From Antedon bifida (lineage: Eukaryota; Echinodermata; Crinoidea; Comatulida; Antedonidae): a DNA stretch of 64,000 nucleotides. The notes below the pieces were generated by a model. It made no database searches. It was given only the letters and a program-made list of their open reading frames with translations, and was not told the DNA's origin. Positions 12,441-22,700 of the stretch are shown here, piece after piece (position 1 is the stretch's first letter; the number at the start of each line of letters is the position of its first letter). The DNA is taken from assembly GCA_963402885.1 (NCBI GenBank), contig OY727098.1:1166001-1230000 (forward strand). Direction: 5' to 3'. The translations under genes were made by a program, and so were the position numbers.

Positions 12441-13470
12441 TTCTTCAAGAATTTACTCTCTGCAGTTTGCATTAAAGACACTAGTTAGAATAGTAGACGG
12501 TTGTTGTCATTCTTTGCCCTAGGTTAAAAACATGGGTTTTCAGTAAAAAGTAGAATTCTACTGTTTTGATAAATTGCCTTAAACTGGTCAGTTTTGTTAA
12601 TTGTTTATTATATTATTTTATTCAAAGAAAATACAAATGAATACCTTTCATATACATATTTTATACACATCCAACAGCGAGAAACGTCCAATTATAGGAT
12701 GGATATTAACTATTTTATAATTAATTATTATTGTGCTTATAAACTAAGCCCTAGGCCCCTAAGTCTCATTTGAGGTTTAGGGATCGTGGAGTTGAAAGAG
12801 TCGTGAGTTACAACCCTGTCACTAGTTCAGGATTGAACCCTGGACCTTGGGATTGGAAGGCAAGCACGTTAACCACCAATCTACAGCTCCACTACATATA
12901 GCAAATTATATAGAAAAAAAATGGAATAAGGACTGCGAAGCAAGTACAATTATTATCAATTCAATAGGTGACAAGGCGCTACTTAATACTACCTAGCTAG
13001 AGGCCTAGTATAGTATTTAGTAATAATCAATAATACAATTAAAGTGAACCAACAAACAAGAAAAATGGTTAGACTCTCTGGTAATTATTATATAGAAAAG
13101 TAAACCGCTTGCTTATACTCTATCTTCTAGCCTAGCTAGGCCTAGCTAGGCCTAGAGACCCTATAAAAGGCATCCCATCCCTGTCTTGTCTACCCTAGTA
13201 GTAGACCTACTGTAGCTAGGGCCAGGCTAGGCCCTAGCTAGGCCTATTATGCTCTGAACGCCCATACTAATAATAATTATAATCATTTATATCCTAGCTC
13301 CTATAATATATTTGCAAATCAATACATGTAATTATTTTTACCAGGAGTTAAAATACGCTTCGACTAGCCTAGGCTACAAACAACTGTAGTATGTCTCTCT
13401 GCTGCTGCTGGCCTAGCTCATCCGGTTTTGTATACTTTTGGTCGACGAATCGTGGTCTCACGGGAGAGGT
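12441..13470. promoter_or_regulatory. UCKL1 upstream region
   Basis: Holds the presumed UCKL1 promoter and 5' UTR, but no TATA box or start site can be fixed. It contains a SINE (12664-12893) and a cluster of palindromic cctagctaggcctag blocks at about 12990-13250. No other gene was seen. Confidence 0.4.
12664..12893 (-). mobile_element. tRNA-derived SINE, copy 1
   Basis: On the minus strand it begins ggagctgtagattggtggtt and carries ccagggttcaatcc, a tRNA-like A/B-box arrangement. The body includes aactaag...tctcatttgaggttt and ends near catccaacag. A second copy lies at 46384-46590 in ASH2L. Confidence 0.7.
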
Positions 13471-13574
13471 ATATTCAGAGCGTCATTCTGACGACTGGAG
13501 CATTCTCTACTTCTCTACGGGGCGCCATTTATGCCTTTATTAATAAATAATAGAAATAGTACTACAGTACGGTA

Positions 13575-13800
13575 ACTGCTCAAGTGGACCCAATTTAGCA
13601 CCAGGGTAGCATAGTGATATAAAATAGAAATAAAGTCACTAAATTTTAATATCTTTTCGTATGTTAATACACTGTGCTCAAGTGGACCTAATTTGAAGTC
13701 GCTTAAGTTTCAATATCTTTTCGTATGTTAATATACTGTGCTCAAGTGGACACAATTTGGCACCAGTGGAGCACAGTGATATAAACTAGAAATAAGTCAC
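13575..13800. repeat. Left subterminal repeats of the 3.9-kb element
   Basis: Three copies of tgctcaagtggac at about 13577, 13676 and 13739, each followed by a caatttg-type block and an atatctttt-cgtatgttaa block. Confidence 0.8.
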
Positions 13801-14097
13801 TGAATGTTAATATCTTTTCGTATTTAAAACATCGAGAAAAAATACTTCAGGAAATACTTCAACAATATTTCAAACTTGCTATATAATGTTAAATATCGGT
13901 TACTCCATCCGTAATACAAAAGAAAAAATAGTTTCAAGCCATATCAGTGATTGTAATAACTTGCGTTTGTCTAAGAGATCTAAGATACTTATTTTGTGTC
14001 CCCGGAAAGTGCACATATTCCTTGATGATATGAATTAATTAAATATTAAGTCTCCAGTATTAGCCCACCATGGTTGGGGCAGAGCTAATAATGAAAA

Positions 14098-15335
14098 TAG
14101 ATTGATTGATTGATTGATTTTATTTGATATTCATACATAAAAGTTAAAATATACAATGTATAAAAAGAATACCTGGATAACCCATTAAGTCGACAAAAAA
14201 GTAAACTTATTTCCAATGGGGTCCAATCCGTAATGACTGAAAAGTGAGTGGTTGGGCCTAGTACAATTATCGTTAAGTATGACTCAGTAAAAATGAAAAA
14301 ACAAGAAAATACATACAAGACAAGAAAACATCAAAAAAACAATATTAAAAATAGCTTAATTAAACTGAAATACCAAGCTGTTCATTATTAAAATATTCTT
14401 TAAGTTTTATTTTGAAGGTTGCATTATTTTGTATTGATTTGAGTGAATTGGGGAGCCTGTTCCAGTCACGGATACCTAAGAAATAAAAAGTCGTATCATT
14501 AACGCCAGTAGCCTTAGGAGTGACAAAATTAAATGTTGTACCCCTGGTGAAATGGTTGTGATGATCAGAAATTAACAAAAAGTTATCCTTAAGGAAAGAA
14601 GGCGTATTAAAGTTATAACGAATTTTGTGAACATAATTTAATCTTAAAAACTTATTTCTGAGGCTGACATTAAGAAACCCAAGATCGGAAAGCTCTTTGG
14701 CACCTATGTGAGACCTCGGACCAACATTTAAAATGAAACGTGCCATCTTGTTTTGGGCAGTTTGTAATTTATGTTTAAGATTCTTATTGACACCGCCGTA
14801 CCATGCCGAGGCAGAATAGTCAAATGTACATTGTATTAAAGCAGTGCTTAATAGTTTACGACATTTTTTATTCAAGCACGAACTTTGCCTATGTAAAAAC
14901 TTCAACCTTGACTTAACTTTACTGATAACACTAGTTGCAATGATATCACATGATACATATTGGTCTAAATCAATACCTAAATATTTAACTTGCTTAGTAC
15001 TTTTGATTCTACGGCCCATTAATTCTACAGAAAACTCTTTTACTTTGTTAAGCTTCGCTCTGCTACCAAAGATAATACTTTCGGTTTTGCCAACATGTAA
15101 AGATAATTTGTTTTCAGTTAACCAGTCCTGGCACTTAGCTAGGACAGTACTTAATTTATGAGCGATTTTGGTGGCATCGTGATGAGAATACAGAATCGTA
15201 GAATCATCAGCATAAAGCAATAATTGAACATCAGAATCAATACAAGAAGCAATATCATTTAAATAACATAGAAAAAGAATAGGGCCCAAGATGCTACCTT
15301 GCGGTACACCATGAGTAAGAGTTTGCACTTATACT
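14098..15335 (-). pseudogene. 5'-truncated non-LTR retrotransposon (reverse transcriptase C-terminal part)
   Basis: The open frame 14360-15328 (322 codons) starts just before the motif GVPQGSILGP and contains the catalytic YADDS, then a long C-terminal region ending DWNRLPNSLKSIQ. The finger/palm part before the B motif and the endonuclease are missing, as in typical 5'-truncated LINE insertions. The 3' end carries a (GATT)n microsatellite at about 14098-14120. It lies inside the 3.9-kb inverted-repeat element. The intact frame suggests a fairly recent insertion. Confidence 0.9.
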
Positions 15336-15959
15336 TATTACTATACATAATCACCTATGATAATTATGATAATGTTAAAATTTCAACTATCCAGATGCTA
15401 CTTTTAAGTGGGGTTTTCTACTTTGAAAACTCGACTTCGTATATGCCTAAGGCCTAGCTCGGCGGCGGAATTAGTCTATGCTTCGAAATTGGTCTAGAAA
15501 TCGGCAACTTTGCAAATGTTCTATATTTTATCTTATTTCACTCTCCATTAACCCCATACAAAAACCATCGGAAACAAACTATCTGTTTAAAACATGTTTA
15601 TTCTGGGAGGGTGCGGCCATACACACCAACTACCATAAACGTTTATTCATAACATTTTACAATAGAATATCTTGCATGAATTGGACATTTTTGCTACCAA
15701 TGTAGCAACATTGATTAACAAAATAAAAATTTAACAGTGTGGCGTGTTGACCGCGAATGACTAACAATACCATCTTTCCCACTACACCTGCAGAACTCAT
15801 TTGCATTACAACGCAACGGCATACCAAACCGTTTGGTACACCTGCGATGAAAATAATAAATTCAATTTCTTTTAAAATTGAGGGCGGCAAACATAAAATT
15901 CACGAGATCGAATACAGGTTGAAAAAAAAAATCTAATAAAAAAAAAGATGTTAGCCTAA

Positions 15960-16202
15960 ATGTGCTCTCCCTGCCTCAGCACTAAGGCCCTGCCACAGCC
16001 TTTTGGGGTCGTTTCCAGCACATCACCAGATGCATTGATGTTGTCGCCTCATGATGTGTGGTGGAAAGGGGGACGTATAATTCTGTGAACCCCAAACACA
16101 GTGGCCGCATGCCTTTAACTCTATTCCACCGACCAGCGTGGGAATCGAACCCACGACATACGTGTTGTCAACACGACGCTCAGGCGACTGAGCTAACTGA
16201 TC
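15960..16202 (-). mobile_element. SINE with near-intact tRNA-Val(GAC)-like head
   Basis: Minus-strand 16202-16130 folds as a 73-nt cloverleaf: acceptor gatcagt/gctggtc, D stem gctc/gagc, anticodon loop ttgacaa (GAC), T arm gtggg-ttcgatt-cccac. There are two G-U pairs in the acceptor and one mismatch in the anticodon stem. The body continues to about 15960. Its position inside a mobile element, and the body that follows, argue for a SINE rather than a working tRNA gene. Confidence 0.65.
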
Positions 16203-16305
16203 ATTTTGATTTTAACAAGGTTAATATGATAGTTATGACGTACTGATGAATTACGTAATACACGTATAAATAGACTATTATCAGCTGATCATTCATGTAC
16301 TACTT

Positions 16306-16400
16306 TGTGGCCGAACGGGTAATGCTCAGGTTTGGGTGTTCTCAACTCTAGTAGATTGGGTTCAAACCTCTACGGATATTTTTTTTTTTTTTTTTTTTTT
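16306..16400 (+). mobile_element. tRNA-like sequence with long T run
   Basis: gtggccgaacgggtaatgctc (A-box-like) and gggttcaaacctc (B-box) resemble a Leu/Ser-type tRNA. They are followed at once by about 20 T, a possible Pol III terminator or SINE tail. The arms do not pair well, so this is a pseudogene or SINE head. Confidence 0.5.
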
Positions 16401-16867
16401 GGAATTGAAAATAAAGATTGTTTTTCTTTGATTTTGAAAGAAAGATATTTCATTTTTTTCCTCGAAAAGAAGCCCATGTACATGTTTGTACTCTTGAGTG
16501 GACTTCTTTTCCACATGGAGTTCTTTTCGAGATTACTTTTGCAAACTAAAAGAGAAGAACTGATAGTTTCCCGCCTGGAAAATGTTTTATTTACATGATT
16601 TGAATAATCTTCTAATGTAAAGATTTACAACATCAACATTTTAAACATTGACTCTGCTAAAGGGAAACCAAAGGATATTATATTGTTGAAGGATTGCATG
16701 GCGAAATCAAATGTTGATATAAAGTTTGCGGTACACCACGTATTAGTTCTGAAAAGAACTGTTGAGTTTCTCGACGTTTCGATAAATATGCTTTGATCGT
16801 CCTGTATTAACATACGAAAACACTTATTTTTATTTTATATTACTGTGCTCCACTGGCGCAAAATTGG

Positions 16868-17265
16868 GTCCACTTGAGCACTTGTGTATAGAACATACAA
16901 ACAGATATTAAAGTTCAGTGACTTAATTCTATTTTATATCACTGTGCTCAACTGGCTCCAAAATGGGTCCACTTGAGCACAGTTTATTAACATACGAAAA
17001 GATATTAACATTTAGTGACTTTATTTCTGTTATATCGCTGTGCTCCACTGCCGCCAAATTGAGTCCACTTGAGCACAGTGTGTAAACATACGAATGAGAT
17101 ATAACATTGTAGTGATTTTATTTCTATTTTATATCCCTGTGCTCCGCTCGTGCCAAATTGGGTCCATTGAGCTCAGTGTATTAACATACGAAAATATATT
17201 TAAATTAGTGACTTATGTCTATTCTATATCACTGTGCCAAATTTGATCCACTGGACCAGTTACCG
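16868..17265. repeat. Right subterminal repeats of the 3.9-kb element
   Basis: gtccacttgagcac at 16868, 16967 and 17063, with weaker copies near 17160 and 17247, spaced about 96-99 bases. Inverse of the left set. Each unit includes tatatcactgtgctc. Confidence 0.8.
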
Positions 17266-17581
17266 TAGTACTATTTCTATTTCTGAAGTAAATAAAGGCA
17301 TAAATGGCGCTCCGTAGAGAAGTAGAGAATGCTCCATCGTCAGAATGACGCTCTGAATATTCCTCCTCACTGTATCTGGACTAGACTCTGGTGGGAGTTT
17401 GGTGGATGATCGAGGCGGCAAACGTCTGTATCATCGCAAGTCTACTACTTCTTTAAACTTGTTTTCAAAATAACCAGAGGGCGGTATATATTCAATTAAT
17501 TACATTTCAGTATACCACCGGGCGGCTTAGAATGTAATATGTGCCTGTGGTTTTTTTCATACCATAGGTACAGAACAAATT

Positions 17582-17654
17582 CTAAACCGCCCAAAACAAG
17601 ATTCGAACCCGACTGCTTCATGCAGATGTCCTAACCATTAGACCACTGGGGCTT
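17582..17654 (-). mobile_element. tRNA-like SINE head
   Basis: The minus strand reads gccccagtggtctaatggtt ... gggttcgaatc, with tRNA A- and B-box spacing and partly pairing acceptor arms. The anticodon loop is not canonical. Probably a SINE or tRNA pseudogene. Confidence 0.5.
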
Positions 17655-18484
17655 TCATGTATTGTTCAACCCCCATTGGATAGCGACTCTTTAACATTAT
17701 CGGCATGGTACGGCGAAACAGCAGGCTATATATTGTTAAGAATTCTAGAAAATAAATGCTTTGGAATATATAACAAATTGGAGAAAAATCAAATATTATT
17801 TATTAAAATGGAATTTTGTTATTCTGAAATGTCAGAATATTCTGTTTCAAAATGCAACCATAGCTTTTAATATTATGTTAATGTTACATTGACAAAAAAA
17901 GATAAAACAGGATATGTTCAATCAGTGTGTGAGCAATGAATAAGAATAAGAACAATACGGAATGTCATTGAACGAATGGAATTTGGCATTTTATAGATGG
18001 AGAAGTGTGTTATTATTATTTCCAGGCTTAAAAAAACTATTCCCCTTGTAATATCATTTCTGATGATTGGTCAATTCGTCTTATTTGTGAATTCTGTCTT
18101 CATTTTTCGGTGACATTTTATAAAATAGGTAGTATATGAAAAAATATACGTTAAACTTTTTAATGAGTTTATCTCATTTAATATATTGCCAATAACACAT
18201 TGTTTAAAATTGAAACTCAGCTTAAATACAGATACAAGAAAACCATTAAACAAACATGGTTAAAAGTAGTTAAAATTGGTTACAATTTTTTTAATTACAG
18301 GCAAATTACGCGCAGAAGAAACATAGCGAAAACCTTACTTTGCAAATTAAACAGCAACAGAGGGCGTTCTATTGATTATTTCGGCCCATATTGAAGATAA
18401 AGATAACTCGAGGTTGAGGTTTTAGTAAGCATTTGTGACGTCACCAATATATCGATTTTCCTGACGCATGGTCTGTATACCTAT
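17655..18484. other. Intergenic, no feature recognised
   Basis: AT-rich sequence between the inverted-repeat element and the LINE fragment at 18485. Short open frames here show no family features. Confidence 0.5.
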
Positions 18485-19110
18485 TAATTCAATTCAATTC
18501 AATTCAAAATTCTTTAATTATTCCACACGGGGCAATTCAAATAAAAAGGTCTGGATTAAAATGATCTTACAAAATATACAAAATATCATAATACACAGTA
18601 CAATATAACAAGAGTCAAAGTTCAAGAATTTAAGAGTCGAATGGCCACTGGGCAAAAACGAATTCCTTTTCCGGTTTGTTCTACATGTCGGGCATCGAAA
18701 GCGACGCCCATGAGGCATGAGCTCGAAATCACTGAACAAGGCATGGTTAACATTTTTTAGAATAGCTATACTTTTTTCTAGAGTTTGCATGTCACAGAAA
18801 GAAGATGAGCTACGAAGTTTACAACCTATTAATTTAGAACTTAAGTTAATAATTAGTGTAGTAGTGAGTTTCTCTCTTTGACGCTAAGACTAAAAAAACA
18901 GCATATAAAGGAAAAAGTTAAAACGTTCTCAATAAAGGAATTATAAAAAACCCTAAGAATTACTTTATCAACATTAAAATGGTTCAGCTTCCTTAACAGA
19001 CAAATTCTCTGGTGTCCTTTCTTTACTATTGCCTCTGTATTTAATTCCCAGCCGAGATTGTCCTCAAATATAGTACCTATGTATTTAAAGGAATGTACTT
19101 TTGACTGAAA
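18485..19110 (-). pseudogene. LINE 3' fragment
   Basis: The minus strand encodes a decayed reverse-transcriptase-like stretch (YIGTIFEDNLGWELN at about 19090-19045, then RICLLRKLNHF). Its 3' end carries a (TTGAA)n tail at 18487-18506. Stops and frame changes break it. Similar (TTGAA)n tails occur at 48725 and 59730. Confidence 0.7.
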
Positions 19111-19488
19111 ATTAAATTAATTAATTAATTAACTATATTTCTTTTATATAATATTTACATTATTATTATTAAAGTTGTAATGTGTAGTGTAGAGAATACT
19201 TAAATATCGTGGCCTAAGAATACAAATTAATTTTATTATACTGTATAATAACGTTATATTCATTATAATTCTAATGATAATAATAAAAACATTTAGTATT
19301 TTATTTTTTTACGGTTTGTATACTACAAATATTACCATAAATGACTTTCAAGTACTAAGCCTACTTAAGTATTAGTTTTAAAGAAAATATGTGACCCATA
19401 TCTATCATAGGACTGTATTATTCGTGATTAAGTAAGAGCTATTTTTAGAAATTTACTTTCTTGTTTGAATAATAGCTGGTTTGTTATA
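19111..19488. other. 3' flank of lectin gene C
   Basis: AT-rich and probably includes the 3' UTR of the adjoining minus-strand gene. The motif gaataatagctggtttgtta just after the stop is shared with the 3' flank of gene A (about 33332). No other gene was seen. Confidence 0.4.
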
Positions 19489-19718
19489 TTACAAACCGAC
19501 CCTTTTGTTTCTAAAAACAAACTGTTTCAAATAATGCCGCTCATTGTACTTATTTACATCCTCTTCAATCTGACATCCTGCAGATGTATCAATGTGAAAT
19601 CCTTGACAGTCATCTTTTCTTAAACACTGTAAAGCACATCTCATGTACTCAACTCCAAACTCAGACACTCCAGAGTTCACTCCACGAGGCTCGGCAGATT
19701 GGAAATAGACACTCATTT
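19489..19718 (-). CDS. Gene C terminal exon: PAN/apple-like domain
   Basis: 76 codons to TAA. CALQCLRKDDCQGFH followed by AGCQIEE is the typical PAN/apple four-cysteine core. It joins CTLD5 in phase 1 as Glu-Met-Ser. Confidence 0.75.
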
Positions 19719-22700
19719 CTGAAAATATAAATGCCGTCTCATTTTAAACGTGACGTGCATAGGTAGGTTAAAATTATCATGAACTCACGCCACAAATGTA
19801 AACACGCACCAAGATAGAAAACACATTTTCAATCTATTGTAAAAGATGAATTATTTAAAATTCATTTGGTATCTGAAAGAAAAATACGGGCTAAAAAATG
19901 ATATTTTTGGAGCTGATTTTACTTTAGGCGTAAGGTGTAGGTTATGGCCGGTTTGCTTATAGAAATCCCAAATGTTAGAACGCCCAGAAATGTCATTTAG
20001 ACGCAGACGCATGAAACGTTTTCAATTTCATTTTGCCTTATTATTGACAATATAGAAAATATAGGATTGTCTTCGTTCGGCTGATCAAAACCTACTACTT
20101 GTTCCTAGAATTAACACCAAATCTTATGGACAAAAGTTATTTATGTTCTCTGCTGCTTCTCTTTGGAATTCTCTCCCTCGTCATTTTACTAAATCAACTT
20201 CTATTGCTATTTTTAAAAAAGAACTTAAAACGCATCTTTTTTAACATCCAATATAAGCGCCTTTGATTTTTACTTCGATTTAGTTGATTCTGGCGCTATA
20301 CAAATACCTAAATTATTATTATTATTATAAATCAGTTTTTTTTTGCTTGTATTTTCAATATTAAATCGAATTTTAATTTTAAAATGATACGGTATTTATT
20401 TACACCTCAAACTAATCACTTACCCTGCTCACAGATATATCCGTCAGAGTTTGAGTTCAAATCAGCGGTCGCATCAATGTCTAGGAGCATCATACCTTTA
20501 GTATCAATTCTGGTGCCAGCTATAACTTCTCTGCTAGTGCCCGGATCTTCCGGATTCCACGCAATCGAAGAATCAAACTCTTGTCCTGTTTCCCATTTCC
20601 AGTTTGTATCTTCGTTACCTAATCCCGCCTGACGTGATAATCCGATGGCGTATATACCTTCTTTGTAAACGGTATTAACGTAGCCAAGTACTGCAGTAAC
20701 TTCATCATTGGTAAGAAGAGTAGCAAGATATCCACCAGAAGACTCACATGTAGCTCTTGCATCAGACCACGTCATTATTGTTTCATAACGTAACGTCGTT
20801 ACAACATAACGTGACAACTTGTATAATAATTCAGCATAATCTTTGGAGAAATATAAGAAAGTGCATAAAAACCCATCTCACCTAATTAGAAAAACGTCAG
20901 TTGTAATAATTATTCTGTGATCTTTGTAAACATTTCGTCTGTGAAAACAAAGGCCCTCTCCATTATAAGAAGAATTACACAATGTATTGCATATTATTAA
21001 CAAGATAGTTTTTGTCTTAGTGTTTTTGGGTCATCTGTTTTGAGTCAGTCCTAGAATGTTTGAGGTTGAGGCGAGTAGGTGACAATTGTCACATCATTAT
21101 CTATCATGCGCAGTTGAAAACACTGACATAAATTACTTACTTTCTTCGCAAATGAAGCCCTTGAAGTACGTGTTCAAATCCTCGTCTTCATAAACGTCCA
21201 CCAATCCGACACTATTGGTAAAAATGGCAACACCAGCTCTTTTGCTCTTGATGCTATCGGGATCACCAGGAAGCCATGGAATAATAGAGGAATCGAATTC
21301 TTGGTTTGTTTCCCATTTCCAGTTTGTATCTTCGTTACCTAATCCCGCCTGACGAGATAGTCCGATGGCGTAACCACTTGCTCCGTAGACGGTATTAACG
21401 TAGTCGAGTACTGCAGTAACTTCATCATTGTTAAGAAAAGTAACAAGATAGCCACCAGAAGACTCACATGTAACCTTTGCGTCTGCCCATGTCGTTACGT
21501 GTTGTTCGTTAAACATCGTCACAATGTACCGTGACAGACTATACTGTAAAGCAGCATCGCCTTTGAAATAACAAAAATTAAATCACACATCAACATTTGA
21601 AGCATTGCTTTTCTTGGTTTATTCAATTGCCTTCGGCATACATTAATAGCAATTTGTTCAAACGTGTGGATTTTTTTAAACATAGGAACTGAAGAAGAAC
21701 AATGTCAAAGAATGAGAAAACTCTACAAACAGTATTAATGCAGAGGAAAATGTTGTTATCACTATTAACACCTTAAGATTGCCATTTCTTTTCCGTTTTC
21801 TAGGCATTTATATTTTTGGAGGAGGAATAATTGATCTCAATAAACTTACTTTCTTCACATATATACCCCTCTGAGTATGTGTTCAAAATGTTGTCTGCAT
21901 CAGTATCTATCAAATAGATTCCAGTAGTATGGATTCTCACAACAGCTGCTATATTGTTGTCGCTATTAGGATCATCAGCATGCCACGTAACAGAAGAACC
22001 AAACGTTTGTCCTATTTCCCATTTCCAGTTTGTATCTACGTATTTTTTTAATCCCGCCTGACGTGATAATCCGATGACGTATTGACCTTCTCCATAAACG
22101 GTATTAACGTAGTCGAGTACCACAGTCAGTTCATCATTGGTGAGAAGACTGACAAGATAGCCTCCAGAAGACTCACAGTCAGCCTTTGCGTCAGACCAGG
22201 TCATTGGCTGTTGGTCATTTAACATCTTGACAGTGTACAGTGACCATTTGTATTTCAATTCAGAATCACCTTTGGTAAACAATGAAAATACACATACTTG
22301 GATTTTTCTTTCAATACTTTCTATTATTCTGAACAAATGAGGATTGAGGTACCCGTCATATAAAATGGTTTATATTCAATTGTTAAGTTTGTAATTGTTA
22401 ATCATTTTTTATATTTGGATTAGAATAAATATTTCTAAATAAGTTTTTTAATGTAGGCTTATCGTTGTATATTTTTAATAGATTAATTTGCAATGCACAA
22501 ACAAAGAATGCTTTGTTTCAAGATTATGGTTCTTTGAGCTTTCCAGTCATTTCCGTTTTCAATAAGTAATTTTTGCATTTACAGGATATTAACGGATTGA
22601 GATAAACTGTATGATCACATTTGTCATTACAATACCGGATACCCTAAATGATACAATTTATAGATAAATATAAACGGCAACAAAACATAACTTTGGTCAA

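Larger units (their letters stand above)
13471..17360. mobile_element. 3.9-kb inverted-repeat element with nested insertions
   Basis: atattcagagcgtcattctg at 13471 is the reverse complement of the sequence ending at 17360, and the match runs about 120 bp through ctctacttctctacggngcgcc. Inside each end are tandem repeats with tgctcaagtggac (left) and gtccacttgagca (right). The interior holds a truncated LINE and tRNA-like sequences, and no transposase of its own. It is non-autonomous or decayed; superfamily unknown. The palindromic atat at each edge could be target site or element. Confidence 0.8.

Noticed and set aside
14360-15328. Host reverse-transcriptase-like gene
   Set aside because: Lacks the front half of the domain, starts abruptly at the B motif and ends in a microsatellite tail, as 5'-truncated LINEs do.
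16130-16202. Functional tRNA-Val gene
   Set aside because: Unusual GAC anticodon, one stem mismatch, a SINE body directly downstream and location inside a mobile element.
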